A DNA stretch of 64,000 nucleotides from Variovorax paradoxus B4 (GCF_000463015.1 NC_022247.1:1984001-2048000), one strand, 5' to 3'; positions 1-8,513 are shown, numbered from the stretch's first letter. Program-made: numbers and translations. Notes: generated from the sequence alone by a model not told the origin.

Positions 1-325
1 CGACCTCGTTACAGCAAGATGGACCAAGCGAAATCACAGGCGCACCGCCACACGGGCAGCGCCGCCACACCCGTCACAGGCACGGGCAAGACACAAAGTC
101 CGCGCACAGGCACGGACAGAAACAATTGGGAAAGAGGAAGAAATTCCTCGTCAGGCAAGATGTCGGGCGAACATTTGGTGTGCAGTCCTTGCGGTTATTG
201 ACCCTTTCCGCGGGATTTTTTCCGTTGGAGTGCGTTGCGCTAGGGGTCGGCCCGGAGGTGCTGCTGTCGCTCTTGCCTAATTTCGCCAGTTGCGAAGCCT
301 TACATTATAGCCTATTGCGCAAATT
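1..325. other. Non-coding stretch downstream of dnaG
   Basis: No convincing gene in this 325-base stretch. Short open frames exist on both strands but lack family resemblance, a ribosome binding site and typical third-position GC. An 11-base direct repeat, CACAGGCACGG, occurs near 73 and 104. In Burkholderiales the sigma factor gene rpoD often follows dnaG on the same strand, so this may be the dnaG-rpoD spacer. That is inference, since rpoD itself is not visible. Confidence 0.5.
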
Positions 326-2305
326 TCAAGCAGTTTCTGCACCACGCGGGTTCAATCGGTTGCGCAATTCGAGCCGCCTGGCCTCCAGCGCCTTGTAGCG
401 TTCAAGCGCCTTCGGGTCCTTTCCGACGGCGGCAATGGCCTCGCTTTGCTGGGCCTTCAGGCGGTCGTCGAGCATGAAATCGAGCACGCTCGCGAGCTCC
501 TTGGCGGCATCGGCCAGGTGCTGTTCTTCCTCGCCTTCGGGGACCGGGGCGCTTTCGGAAACGCTCATGAGGCGCTCCGCCAGCGCCTCGAAATCGAGGC
601 CCCGCATGCCTTCGCGGAGCGCCGCCCACGGCTGCACGCCGTGCTCGTGCAGCTGGCTGTCGAGCCAGGTGAAAAGCGCCCCGTGCGGGCCCGGCAGATC
701 GCACAGCATGAGGTGGAGCTCGTGCGACAGCGCGTCCCACTGCGCCATGTTCGACAGCAGCAGCCGCGCAGCGACGTCCGGCCGGCTTGGCGGCTTGCCC
801 CGGCCGCGCAGCGGCTCGATCGGCGCCTCGAATTTGCCGCCCCAGCGCTTGCCCTTGGTGAATTTGCGCGGCTTGCTATCGCTTTCATAGCGCGGCGGCT
901 CGTACTCGGCCGGCGGCGGCATGTCCGGGTATTCGCTCTCGTGGCCCGGCTCGGCATGCCGCTGTCCTGGCGCCGCAGCCGCCTTGCGCGGGCCCGGGGT
1001 GGAGGCCCAGAGTTCCGAAAGCGCCGCGGCGTCGAGCTGCACCAGCGCGGCGATCTCGCTCAGCAGCTGGCGCTTGAGCGCGCCGTCGGGCATGGCGCTC
1101 CAGAGCGGACGCACGTTGCTCGTCATGTGCGCACGGCCTTCCGCGGTGGTCAGGTCGCAGCCCTCGCGCGCGGCCTCGAGCATGAAGCGCGACAGCGGCG
1201 TGGCTTCCTGGATGAAGCGCGCAAACGCATCGGCGCCGAATTCGCGGATGAAGCTGTCGGGGTCGTGCTCGGCCGGCAGGAACAGGAACTTGATGCTGCG
1301 CACGTCGGTGGCATAGGGCAGGGCACCATCGAGCGCCTTGCGCGCGGCGCGGCGGCCGGCCGCATCGCCGTCGAAGCTGAACACCACCGATTCGGTGAAC
1401 CGGAAGAGTTTTTGCACATGCTCCGTGGTGCAGGCCGTGCCGAGCGTGGCCACGGCATTCGGGAAGCCGAGCTGGGCCAGGGCGACCACGTCCATGTAGC
1501 CCTCGGTCACCAGGGCATAGCCGCGTTCGCGGAAGGCGGCGCGGGCCTCGTACAGGCCGTAGAGTTCGCGTCCCTTGCTGAACACGGGCGTTTCGGGCGA
1601 GTTCAGGTACTTGGGCTTTTCGTCGCCGAGCACCCGGCCGCCGAAGCCGATGCATTCGCCCTTCACGTTGCGGATGGGGAACATCACGCGGTCGCGGAAG
1701 CGGTCGTAGCGCTTGGCGTCTTCGGCGCCGTCTTCCGTGTTGACGATCACCAGGCCGCTTTCGGCCAGCAGGGGGTCGTCGTAGTCGGGAAACACGCTGG
1801 CCAGCGCGCGCCAGCCGGCGGGCGCGTAGCCGATGCCGAACTGCCTGGCCACTTCGCCCGAGACGCCGCGGCCCTTCAAATATTCGATGGCGCCCGGCGC
1901 CTGCCGCAGGGCCTTGCGGTAGGCCTCGCCGGCTTTTTCGAGCACGTCGGTCAGCGTGGCCTGCTTCTGGCGCTGGTTGGCGGCGCGGGCGCGTTCGGCG
2001 GGGGAGGCATCGTCCTCGGGCACCTGCAGGCCGTATTGGCCGGCGAGGTCGTGCACCGCCTCGACAAAACCCATGCCCGCGTGCTCCATGAGAAAGCCGA
2101 TGGCGTTGCCGTGGACCCCGCAGCCGAAGCAGTGATAGAACTGCTTGGTGGGGCTGACCGAGAAGGAGGGCGATTTCTCGCCATGGAACGGGCACAGGCC
2201 CATGAAGTTGGCGCCGGCCTTCTTGAGCTGCACATAGCGCCCGACGATTTCCACCACGTCGGCGCGCGCGATGAGTTCCTGGATGAAAGAAGCGGGGATG
2301 GTCAT
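326..2305 (-). CDS. dnaG: DNA primase DnaG
   Basis: Primase that makes the RNA primers for chromosome replication and binds the DnaB helicase. The 659-residue product starts MTIPASFIQEL. The CHC2 zinc-binding domain has Cys38, His41, Cys59 and Cys62. A catalytic core follows with a TOPRIM segment (VTEGYMDVVAL, then the acidic FDGDAAGRR), and the C-terminal part, beyond a proline/charged linker, would be the helicase-binding domain. The open frame continues 58 codons upstream, but family N-termini begin at MTIP, so the ATG at 2303-2305 is chosen. It is divergent from the YihY gene with an 82-base gap. Confidence 0.97.
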   Translation of the reverse strand: MTIPASFIQELIARADVVEIVGRYVQLKKAGANFMGLCPFHGEKSPSFSVSPTKQFYHCFGCGVHGNAIGFLMEHAGMGFVEAVHDLAGQYGLQVPEDDASPAERARAANQRQKQATLTDVLEKAGEAYRKALRQAPGAIEYLKGRGVSGEVARQFGIGYAPAGWRALASVFPDYDDPLLAESGLVIVNTEDGAEDAKRYDRFRDRVMFPIRNVKGECIGFGGRVLGDEKPKYLNSPETPVFSKGRELYGLYEARAAFRERGYALVTEGYMDVVALAQLGFPNAVATLGTACTTEHVQKLFRFTESVVFSFDGDAAGRRAARKALDGALPYATDVRSIKFLFLPAEHDPDSFIREFGADAFARFIQEATPLSRFMLEAAREGCDLTTAEGRAHMTSNVRPLWSAMPDGALKRQLLSEIAALVQLDAAALSELWASTPGPRKAAAAPGQRHAEPGHESEYPDMPPPAEYEPPRYESDSKPRKFTKGKRWGGKFEAPIEPLRGRGKPPSRPDVAARLLLSNMAQWDALSHELHLMLCDLPGPHGALFTWLDSQLHEHGVQPWAALREGMRGLDFEALAERLMSVSESAPVPEGEEEQHLADAAKELASVLDFMLDDRLKAQQSEAIAAVGKDPKALERYKALEARRLELRNRLNPRGAETA

Positions 2306-2387
2306 GTAGGCGAAGAGCGGCAAATCATACGCAAGCGTTCGAACGCCCGTGCTCGGACGCCATACTGGCCGCAATTGGAATCCATGG

Positions 2388-3329
2388 ATGACGACGCCCA
2401 ACCCATTGCACCATGCCGCGCCGCTGTTGCGCCATCCCCTCCGATTCGTCTGGGATGCGCTCAAGGCTTTCCGCGCCAACCAGGGGCTGCTGCTCGCGGG
2501 AGCCGTGGCCTATTACGCCCTGCTTTCCATCGTGCCGCTCTTGATCGTGAGCGTGATCGCGCTGTCTCACCTGATCGAGCAGGCCGAACTGCTGCGCACC
2601 ATCGGCCGGTATCTCGAATGGCTGCTGCCGGGGCAGTCGAAGGCCATCGTGACGGAGCTGTCGAATTTTCTCGACCATCGCGACGTGATGGGCCCGGTGC
2701 TGCTCGTGACCATGATTTTCTTCAGCTCGCTGGCCTTCAGCGTGCTCGAGAGCGCCATGGCGGTGATTTTCCATCACCGCAAGGTGGACCACCGGCGCCA
2801 TTTCCTGGTCTCCGCGGTCATGCCCTATCTCTACATCCTGTGCCTGTGTGTGGGGCTGCTGCTGGTCACCCTGGTGTCGGGCGCGCTGCAGCTGGTCGGG
2901 CAGGAAAGCGTCGACCTGCTGGGTCGCAGCTGGTCGCTGTCGGGTATTTCGGGCCTGCTGCTCTACCTGCTGGGGCTGGGCGGCGAGATCTTCATGCTGA
3001 CCTCGCTCTACCTGGTGATGCCGGCCGGCCGGATGTCGCTGCGCCACGCGCTGCTCGGCGGCGTGACGGCCGCGCTGCTGTGGGAGGCCACGCGGCGCGT
3101 GCTGATCTGGTACTTCTCGACGCTGTCGCAGGTCAACGTGGTCTACGGCTCGCTCACCACGGCGATCGTGGTGCTGCTGAGCCTGGAGATCGCCGCCACG
3201 CTCGTGCTGCTGGGCGCCCAGGTGATCGCCCAGTACGAGCGGCTGGACCGCACCGGCAGCACGGCGGTGCCGCCGATCACCGGGGCGGAAGTCGAATCGC
3301 TCCGTCGAGACGAATCACCTCCCCGTTGA
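2388..3329 (+). CDS. YihY/BrkB-family inner membrane protein
   Basis: Predicted integral inner-membrane protein of the YihY/BrkB (once 'ribonuclease BN') family; its molecular function is not established. From ATG 2388 it is 313 residues, with the family N-terminal region [20 protein letters not shown] leading into the first membrane helix (about 35-60). About five more hydrophobic segments follow, including one near 146-170. An upstream in-frame ATG at 2349 would add 13 residues lacking family character, so 2388 is preferred. Its 3' end overlaps the convergent dehydrogenase gene by 53 bases. Confidence 0.88.
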   Translation: MTTPNPLHHAAPLLRHPLRFVWDALKAFRANQGLLLAGAVAYYALLSIVPLLIVSVIALSHLIEQAELLRTIGRYLEWLLPGQSKAIVTELSNFLDHRDVMGPVLLVTMIFFSSLAFSVLESAMAVIFHHRKVDHRRHFLVSAVMPYLYILCLCVGLLLVTLVSGALQLVGQESVDLLGRSWSLSGISGLLLYLLGLGGEIFMLTSLYLVMPAGRMSLRHALLGGVTAALLWEATRRVLIWYFSTLSQVNVVYGSLTTAIVVLLSLEIAATLVLLGAQVIAQYERLDRTGSTAVPPITGAEVESLRRDESPPR

Positions 3330-4035
3330 GCATGTCGTTCTCGATGATGTGCTTCGCGAGCTTGGCGTAGTCCTCGGGCGTGCCCAGGCGGGAGGGGAAG
3401 GGCACGCTGGCGGCCAGTGCGTCCTGCACCTCCTGCGGCATGCCGAAGAGCATGGGCGTGCCGAAGATGCCGGGGGCGATGGTCATGTTGCGGATGCCGT
3501 TGCGCGCCAGGTCGCGTGCGATGGGCAAGGTCATGCCGACCACGCCGCCCTTGGAGGCGCTGTAGGCGGCCTGGCCGATCTGGCCGTCGTAGGCCGCGAC
3601 GGATGCGGTCGAAATCAGCACGCCGCGCTCGCCCGTGGCTTCGGGCTCGTTCCTGCTCATGGCATCGGCCGCGAGGCGGATCATGTTGAAGCTGCCGATC
3701 AGGTTGACCGTGACGGTCTTGCTGAACACCGCCAGCGCGTGCGGGCCGTTCTTGCCCACGGTCTTCTCGGCCGGCGCGATGCCGGCGCAGTTGACTAGGC
3801 CCACCAGCTTGCCGAGCTTTTGCGCCGCGGCAACCGCTGCCTGGCCGTCGGCCTCCTGGCTCACGTCGCATTTGACGAACACGCCGTCGATGTCCTTGGC
3901 GACGGCTTCACCCTTGTCGGCCTGCATGTCGGCGATCACCACCTTGCCGCCGTTCGCAGCCAGCATGCGCGCCGCGCCTTCGCCGAGGCCCGAGGCGCCA
4001 CCGGTCACGATAAAAACCTTGCCGTCGATCTGCAT
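3277..4035 (-). CDS. Short-chain dehydrogenase/reductase (3-hydroxyacyl-CoA dehydrogenase-like)
   Basis: NAD(P)-dependent oxidoreductase of the classical SDR superfamily, 252 residues. The cofactor motif TGGASGLG is at 11-18, NCAG at 82-85, and the catalytic set is Asn111, Ser145, Tyr158 and Lys162 (YSASK). Overall pattern and the PGIFGTPM segment resemble type II 3-hydroxyacyl-CoA dehydrogenases (HSD10 group), suggesting fatty-acid or branched-chain acyl-CoA oxidation; the substrate is inferred. AGGAGA lies just before the ATG. The 3' end overlaps the convergent YihY gene. The phasin gene lies upstream on the same strand but is separated by a strong terminator. Confidence 0.9.
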   Translation of the reverse strand: MQIDGKVFIVTGGASGLGEGAARMLAANGGKVVIADMQADKGEAVAKDIDGVFVKCDVSQEADGQAAVAAAQKLGKLVGLVNCAGIAPAEKTVGKNGPHALAVFSKTVTVNLIGSFNMIRLAADAMSRNEPEATGERGVLISTASVAAYDGQIGQAAYSASKGGVVGMTLPIARDLARNGIRNMTIAPGIFGTPMLFGMPQEVQDALAASVPFPSRLGTPEDYAKLAKHIIENDMLNGEVIRLDGAIRLPPR

Positions 4036-4113
4036 TACAAGTCTCCTGAAATAAGACCCGCATTATCCAAGCCAGAAACACCGAGGAACCGGCTCTGCCG
4101 GGCCTCTGGTGTT

Positions 4114-4165
4114 GCCCCCGGTAGGGGGAGGGAGAAGCGACGCGAAGTGCGCGCAGCCTGGGGGC
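4114..4165. repeat. Palindromic intergenic element (GCCCCC...GGGGGC)
   Basis: The arms GCCCCC (4114-4119) and GGGGGC (4160-4165) enclose a GC-rich segment that also contains the competing tight hairpin CCCCC-GGTA-GGGGG at 4115-4128. From general familiarity, GC-rich palindromes ending in CGCAGCCTGGGGG recur between genes in comamonad genomes. That is recollection, and only one copy is visible here. Confidence 0.4.
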
Positions 4166-4180
4166 GAGCAAAAGTGCTCG

Positions 4181-4210
4181 AAAAAAAAGGCCTCATCCGA
4201 AGATGAGGCC
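4181..4210 (-). terminator. Rho-independent terminator of the phasin gene
   Basis: On the minus strand a perfect 9-bp stem GGCCTCATC/GATGAGGCC closes a UUCG tetraloop with the favourable C-G closing pair, followed by eight T. It lies about 50 bases after the phasin stop codon. Confidence 0.92.
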
Positions 4211-4261
4211 CTGAATTGGATCCGTGAGGACCCAAGGAGACAACTGGTAGTGGTCGGCGGC

Positions 4262-4813
4262 TTAGCGCTTGCGCGAGGTGGTCGCGGTCTTCGCGGCGGC
4301 GACGGCTTGCGTCGACACGGCGTTGAAGTTGGCTTCGGCAACGTCCGACGCCTGCTTGACGGCCTTCTGGACCGATTCGAAAGCGTTGTTGGCGGCAGCC
4401 ACGGCGCTCTTCAGCACGGCAACGGCGGTTTCCGAGCCGGCGGGTGCATTCTTGGAAGCGCTGTCGACCAGGCCGACAAAGGTTTGCTGGGCTTCAGCAG
4501 CCTTGGCTTCGAAAGCCTTGGTGAACTCGGCGCCGGTGCCCTGGGCGATGTCATAGAGGTGACGGCTGTAGGCAGCGGTCTTTTCGGCCAGGGGCTGGAA
4601 CAGGCTGGCTTGCAGCGTCAGCAGTTCCTGTGCGTCCTTGACGTTCAGGGCGGCTTGGGCGGTGCTCTGTGCTTCGGTCAGGGCCGCCTTGGAAGCGGTC
4701 ACGTTGAGTTCGACGAGCTTCTCGACGCCTTCGAAGGCCTTGGTGGTCAGGCCGAACAGGGTTTCGAGGTTTGCTTTTTGGGCGGCGAGGATTTGGTCAG
4801 CGGTCAGGGCCAT
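4262..4813 (-). CDS. phaP: Phasin (PHA granule-associated protein)
   Basis: Phasin-family protein that coats polyhydroxyalkanoate granules. It has 183 residues, starting [20 protein letters not shown], and is almost entirely amphipathic helix rich in Ala, Glu and Lys, with the family phrase [19 protein letters not shown] near 20-40. The open frame extends 13 codons upstream, but family members begin at MALT and a GGAGA-type site precedes that ATG. It is expected to be strongly expressed: it has its own efficient terminator and a PhaR-type operator upstream. Presence of a phasin implies PHA synthesis elsewhere in the genome. Confidence 0.94.
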   Translation of the reverse strand: MALTADQILAAQKANLETLFGLTTKAFEGVEKLVELNVTASKAALTEAQSTAQAALNVKDAQELLTLQASLFQPLAEKTAAYSRHLYDIAQGTGAEFTKAFEAKAAEAQQTFVGLVDSASKNAPAGSETAVAVLKSAVAAANNAFESVQKAVKQASDVAEANFNAVSTQAVAAAKTATTSRKR

Positions 4814-4938
4814 TTGGGAATCTCCGGTAAGGATGAAGGGTGGTCGGTTCACGTTGCGCTGCCTCGTCGTCCATGTTTTATGTTGCGGCGCAGCATGGTC
4901 TCAAGTATAGGCAGCACAGCTTTGCGATCAAGGGGGTT

Positions 4939-4955
4939 TTGCTGCTTTGCAGCAA
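4939..4955. promoter_or_regulatory. Candidate PhaR operator upstream of phaP
   Basis: Perfect inverted repeat TTGCTGC-TTT-GCAGCAA. It contains CTGC-N3-GCAG, the core described for the PHA repressor PhaR. It lies 126-142 bases upstream of the phasin start, in the phasin/deacetylase intergenic region. A weaker relative, GTTGCGGCGCAGC, is near 4882-4894. Confidence 0.65.
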
Positions 4956-4977
4956 TTTAGAACACACTTTCTAAATT
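4954..4977. promoter_or_regulatory. Inverted repeat AATTTAGAA-N6-TTCTAAATT
   Basis: Perfect 9-bp arms separated by six bases, ending 25 bases before the deacetylase-like start codon and touching the PhaR-type site. Its symmetry and AT-richness suit a dimeric repressor site or part of the promoter. The cognate regulator is unknown. Confidence 0.45.
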
Positions 4978-4989
4978 CGCATCGGCATC

Positions 4990-4995
4990 CAGAAT
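4990..4995 (+). promoter_or_regulatory. -10-like hexamer CAGAAT, 7 nt before the HDAC-like start
   Basis: CAGAAT ends seven bases before ATG 5003. Transcription would then begin at or next to the start codon, giving a leaderless mRNA. No Shine-Dalgarno sequence precedes this ATG. Confidence 0.4.
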
Positions 4996-5002
4996 ACGGG
5001 CC

Positions 5003-5929
5003 ATGCGCGCGTTCTATTCCGGCCAGTTCGTACTGCCCTTGCCCCCGGGCCACCGCTTCCCCATGTCCCGCTATGCCTTGCTGCGCGACCGCCTGCTCGA
5101 GCACCTGCCGGCGGTGGACATGGACCAGGCTCCGCGCGCCACCGATGGCGAACTGGCGCTGGCCCACACCCCACAGTGGATCGCCGCCATCAGCGACGGC
5201 AGCGTGAGCCCGCAGGCCATGCGGGAGATCGGCTTCCCCTGGAGCGAGGCCATGGTCGAGCGCTCGCGCCGTTCCACCGGGGCGACCATTGCGGCCTGCC
5301 GCGCGGCGTTCGCCGGCGGCGTGGCGGCCAACATGGCGGGAGGCACGCACCACGCCTATGCCGACAAGGGCGGCGGATTCTGCGTTTTCAACGACGCCGC
5401 GGTGGCCGCGCGGCTGATGCAGGCGGAGCATGGCCGCGGCGGCCGGCAGCTCAAGGTCGCGGTGATCGACGTCGACGTGCACCAGGGCAACGGCACGGCC
5501 AGCATCTTCCGCAGCGACCCGAGCGTCTTCACGCTGTCGCTGCACGGGCAGAAGAACTTTCCGTTCCGCAAGGAGGCGAGCGACCTCGACGTCGAGCTGC
5601 CCGACGGCTGCGGCGATGCCGACTACCTCACCGCGCTCGAGCACGCGCTCGACGAACTGGACCGGCGTTTCTCGCCGGGCCTGGTGATCTACCTTGCGGG
5701 CGCCGACCCCTTCGAGCGCGACCGGCTCGGCCGGCTCAAGCTGACCTTCGACGGCCTGGAGGCGCGCGACCGGCGGGTGTTCGACTGGGCCTGGCAGCGC
5801 CGCGTTCCGCTGGCTTTCGCGATGGCCGGAGGCTACGCCAGCGACATTGCCGAGACGGTGCAGGTGCAGCTGGGCACCTTCAAGGTGGCCTTCGACTACT
5901 GGCGCCGATGGCAGAATGCCGCGCGATGA
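5003..5929 (+). CDS. Histone deacetylase-like zinc amidohydrolase
   Basis: Member of the arginase/deacetylase fold (HDAC superfamily). Bacterial members remove acetyl groups from polyamines, proteins or other small amides. The 308 residues keep the zinc and catalytic set: His116-His117 ([19 protein letters not shown]), Asp156, Asp158 and His160 ([12 protein letters not shown]), Asp235 ([12 protein letters not shown]) and Tyr278 (AGGYASD). The short form and the N-terminus [20 protein letters not shown] suit the bacterial single-domain, HDAC11-like group. The stop overlaps the next start (ATGA), so it is probably translated with the thioesterase. The substrate is unknown. Confidence 0.88.
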   Translation: MRAFYSGQFVLPLPPGHRFPMSRYALLRDRLLEHLPAVDMDQAPRATDGELALAHTPQWIAAISDGSVSPQAMREIGFPWSEAMVERSRRSTGATIAACRAAFAGGVAANMAGGTHHAYADKGGGFCVFNDAAVAARLMQAEHGRGGRQLKVAVIDVDVHQGNGTASIFRSDPSVFTLSLHGQKNFPFRKEASDLDVELPDGCGDADYLTALEHALDELDRRFSPGLVIYLAGADPFERDRLGRLKLTFDGLEARDRRVFDWAWQRRVPLAFAMAGGYASDIAETVQVQLGTFKVAFDYWRRWQNAAR

Positions 5930-6369
5930 GTTCCGCCCACAAGCCCACGCCGCATTCCCGAAGCAGCTATCGCGCGTTTCGCAGCATCCCCACGCGCTGG
6001 ATGGACAACGACATGTACGGCCATGTCAACAACGTCGTCTACTACAGCTGGTTCGACACGGCGGTGAATGCGCTGCTGATCGAGCGCGGCGCGCTCGACA
6101 TCCACCAGGGGCAGACCATCGGCTTCGTGGTCGAGACGCAATGCAACTATTTCGCCCCGATCGCCTTTCCCCAGACGGTGGAGGCCGGCATCCGGGTGGC
6201 CCAGGCCGGGCGGTCGAGCGTGCGCTACGAGATTGCACTCTTTGCGCAGGGCGCGGAAACCGCGGCCGCCCAGGGCCACTTCGTGCACGTGTATGTGGAC
6301 CGGGCCACGCAACGGCCGGTGCCATTGCCCGAGGCGCTGCAGCGCGTGGTCGACTCGCTGAAAGCCTGA
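5926..6369 (+). CDS. Acyl-CoA thioesterase, 4-hydroxybenzoyl-CoA thioesterase family (hot-dog fold)
   Basis: Predicted cytoplasmic acyl-CoA thioesterase, 147 residues. The family signature [20 protein letters not shown] (near 25-44) holds the active-site region with its conserved Asp, followed by FDTAVN. The ATG overlaps the deacetylase stop by four bases, indicating translational coupling. A terminator follows immediately. The pairing of a deacylase with an acyl-CoA thioesterase suggests handling of acyl groups, but the acyl chain cannot be read from sequence. Confidence 0.9.
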   Translation: MSSAHKPTPHSRSSYRAFRSIPTRWMDNDMYGHVNNVVYYSWFDTAVNALLIERGALDIHQGQTIGFVVETQCNYFAPIAFPQTVEAGIRVAQAGRSSVRYEIALFAQGAETAAAQGHFVHVYVDRATQRPVPLPEALQRVVDSLKA

Positions 6370-6375
6370 GCCAGA

Positions 6376-6402
6376 AAAAACGGCGCCCGAAGGCGCCGTT
6401 TT
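6376..6402. terminator. Bidirectional terminator
   Basis: Stem AAACGGCGCC/GGCGCCGTTT with loop CGAA, A-run on the left and T-run on the right. It serves the thioesterase (+) and the convergent periplasmic-protein gene (-). Confidence 0.88.
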
Positions 6403-6438
6403 GTCTTTTGCCGTGCGGCCCCGTGAGCCGCGTCGGTC

Positions 6439-6846
6439 CTACATGGCCTTCTTCATGGCCTTGATGTCGGCCTTGCCCTGGGCTTCGTCGGCCTTGGCCT
6501 GCTTCACGCAGGCGGCCTTGGCGTCACCGGTCTGGTCGTCGCACTTTTCCTTGGCGACTTCGTACGTCGCCTTGACCTTCTCTTCGGCCACCTTGCGGGC
6601 ATGGGCGTCGCTCGGCTTGTACTGCTGCTCGAGTTCGGCCTTCGCCACGTCTTCCTTGCCCTTGGCTTCCTTCTGGCAGACGTCCTTCGCGTTGTCCTTC
6701 ATCGAATCGCACTGGGCCTTGGCGACCTTGTAGTCGGCTTCGATCTTTTCCTTCTCGACCTTGTACTCGTCCTTGGTCATTGCGCCGGCCTGGGTGGCCA
6801 TGAAGCAGGTGGAGGCAAGAGCGAGCATGAGCAGATGTTTTTTCAT
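6439..6846 (-). CDS. Exported Lys/Ala-rich protein with two Cys-x10-Cys repeats
   Basis: Secreted or periplasmic protein of unknown function, 135 residues. The signal peptide MKKHLLMLALASTCFMATQA is cleaved near AGA. The mature part is highly charged, predicted helical and internally duplicated: Y-K-V-A-K-x2-C-D (Cys46) to Cys57, and Y-E-V-A-K-x2-C-D (Cys102) to Cys113, each with exactly ten residues between cysteines. These could form one disulfide per repeat. The start is ATG 6846; the longer open frame upstream runs into the CsbD gene and is rejected. It lies 37 bases downstream of csbD, so co-transcription is likely. Confidence 0.8.
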   Translation of the reverse strand: MKKHLLMLALASTCFMATQAGAMTKDEYKVEKEKIEADYKVAKAQCDSMKDNAKDVCQKEAKGKEDVAKAELEQQYKPSDAHARKVAEEKVKATYEVAKEKCDDQTGDAKAACVKQAKADEAQGKADIKAMKKAM

Positions 6847-6883
6847 TGTTTTCTTTCTTTGCGGTTCAGAGAAATCGGGGGGC

Positions 6884-7117
6884 TCAGTATTTTTCGTACC
6901 AGAGGGCGTCCGGCGTGCGGCCGTCGCGCGATTCCCATTCCTTGACCTGCTTTTCGGCCTCGTCGCGGCTGATGCCGTGGCGCTCCTGGATGCGGCCCAG
7001 CAGCTGGTCGCGCTTGCCTGCAATGACGTCGAAGTCATCGTCGGTCAACTTGCCCCATTGCTCCTTGACCTTGCCCTTGAGCTGTTTCCAGTTGCCTTCG
7101 ATGGTGTCCTTGTTCAT
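6884..7117 (-). CDS. CsbD-family stress response protein
   Basis: Small (77-residue) hydrophilic CsbD/YjbJ-like protein, usually among the most abundant proteins under general stress; biochemical role unknown. It begins with the family signature MNKDTIEGNWKQLKGKVKEQ and continues WGKLTDDDFDVIAGKRDQL. The C-terminal WESRDGRTPDALWYEKY is less typical. AAGGAGATT precedes the ATG. It is transcribed divergently from pncB and is probably the first gene of a two-gene unit with the exported protein downstream. Confidence 0.92.
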   Translation of the reverse strand: MNKDTIEGNWKQLKGKVKEQWGKLTDDDFDVIAGKRDQLLGRIQERHGISRDEAEKQVKEWESRDGRTPDALWYEKY

Positions 7118-7214
7118 GCGAATCTCCTTGAAAAAATGATTCGGCGGGCTCGTTGGCTGCCGTGCACGAACTGTCGCGGGGGCTATTCACCCTGGCGGTA
7201 GGACGCCCAGTGTT

Positions 7215-7242
7215 GGCGCCGTAGGCACAAGCCGACGGCGCC
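7215..7242. promoter_or_regulatory. Strong inverted repeat between csbD and pncB
   Basis: GGCGCCGT-A-GGC-ACAA-GCC-G-ACGGCGCC forms an 11-bp stem with one A/G mismatch. It is followed by a -10-like GATAAT at 7246-7251 and not by a T-run, so it is more likely an operator or 5' structure of pncB than a terminator. Confidence 0.45.
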
Positions 7243-7292
7243 CGTGATAATCGGACGCACGCCGAAAAGCTTGGGACAACGCGCGCCGCACC

Positions 7293-8513
7293 ATGATCAT
7301 TCACAGCCTGCTCGACACCGACCTCTACAAGTTCACCATGATGCAGGTCGTCCTGCATCACTTCCCGGGAGCCCGGGTCGAGTACCGGTTCAAGTGCCGC
7401 AACCCCGGCATCGACTTGGCGCAGTTCGCCGGGCAGATCCGCGAAGAGGTGCGAAGCCTCTGCTCGCTGCAGTTCCGGGACGCCGAGCTGGCTTACCTGC
7501 GCTCGATGCGTTTCATCAAGAGCGACTTCGTCGACTTCCTGGGCCTGTTCCGGCTCAACGAAAAGTACATCACCATCACGCCCCAGCCTTCGGGCGAGCT
7601 CGAGATCCGCATCAAGGGCCCGTGGCTGCACACCATCCTGTTCGAGATTCCCGTGCTGGCCATCGTGAACGAGGTCTACTTCCGCAACACGCAGAAGAAG
7701 CCCGACTTCGAGGAAGGCCGGCGGCGCCTGGAGACCAAGATCGGGCAACTGCAGGATGCCGGCCTGTCCGACCTGAAGATTGCCGACTACGGCACGCGCC
7801 GCCGCTTTTCCAAGGACTGGCATGAAGAGGTGCTGCGCACGCTGAACGCAAGGCTCGGCGCCGTCACCTCGCCGCCGGCGCAGGCCGAGCCCGGCGCGCG
7901 GCTGCCCCAGCTCGCGGGCACCAGCAACGTGCTCTATGCCATGAAGCTCGGCCTGATTCCGCTCGGCACCATGGCGCACGAATACCTGCAGGCCTGCCAG
8001 GGGCTCGGTCCGCGGCTGCGCGACAGCCAAATCTTCGGCTTCGAGAGCTGGGCCCGCGAATACCGCGGCGACCTCGGCATTGCGCTGTCCGATGTCTATG
8101 GCATGAGCGCCTTCCTGCGCGATTTCGACCTCTACTTCTGCAAGCTGTTCGACGGCGCGCGCCATGACAGCGGCGATCCGTTCCAGTGGGGCGAACGCAT
8201 GCTGGCGCACTACGCCGCCAACCGGGTCGACCCGCGCACCAAGACGCTGATCTTCAGCGACAGCCTCACCGTGCCGCGCACCATCGAGCTCTACCAGCAG
8301 TTCCGCGGCCGCTGCCAGCTGGCGTTCGGCATCGGGACCAACCTCACCAACGACCTCGGCTACGAACCGCTGCAGATCGTCATCAAGATGATCAACTGCA
8401 ACGGCCAGCCGGTGGCCAAGCTGTCGGACACGCCTTCCAAGAACATGTGCGAGGACGAAAAATACCTGGCCTACCTGCGCCAGGTGTTCGAGATCGAGCA
8501 GCCGCCGGCCTGA
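7293..8513 (+). CDS. pncB: Nicotinate phosphoribosyltransferase
   Basis: First step of the Preiss-Handler NAD salvage pathway: nicotinate + PRPP + ATP to nicotinate mononucleotide. The 406-residue length matches proteobacterial PncB. Visible features are the N-terminal [13 protein letters not shown], the GTMAHEY motif with His229 (counterpart of the phosphorylated histidine), [11 protein letters not shown], the phosphate-binding FSDSL and [10 protein letters not shown]. It starts after a 175-base divergent region that carries the large inverted repeat. The antiporter gene follows 25 bases after the stop. Confidence 0.96.
   Translation: MIIHSLLDTDLYKFTMMQVVLHHFPGARVEYRFKCRNPGIDLAQFAGQIREEVRSLCSLQFRDAELAYLRSMRFIKSDFVDFLGLFRLNEKYITITPQPSGELEIRIKGPWLHTILFEIPVLAIVNEVYFRNTQKKPDFEEGRRRLETKIGQLQDAGLSDLKIADYGTRRRFSKDWHEEVLRTLNARLGAVTSPPAQAEPGARLPQLAGTSNVLYAMKLGLIPLGTMAHEYLQACQGLGPRLRDSQIFGFESWAREYRGDLGIALSDVYGMSAFLRDFDLYFCKLFDGARHDSGDPFQWGERMLAHYAANRVDPRTKTLIFSDSLTVPRTIELYQQFRGRCQLAFGIGTNLTNDLGYEPLQIVIKMINCNGQPVAKLSDTPSKNMCEDEKYLAYLRQVFEIEQPPA

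Noticed and set aside
19-398. Small open frames at the left edge
   Set aside because: Low-complexity translations, no ribosome binding site and overlapping frames; treated as non-coding.
446-3370. 974-codon open frame on the plus strand across dnaG and the YihY gene
   Set aside because: It lies antisense or out of frame to two well-recognised genes; long antisense frames are common in such high-GC DNA. The translation has no family resemblance.
4941-4977. Rho-independent terminator for the HDAC upstream region
   Set aside because: The stems are not followed by a T-run in either orientation and sit in a divergent promoter region; operators are a better explanation.
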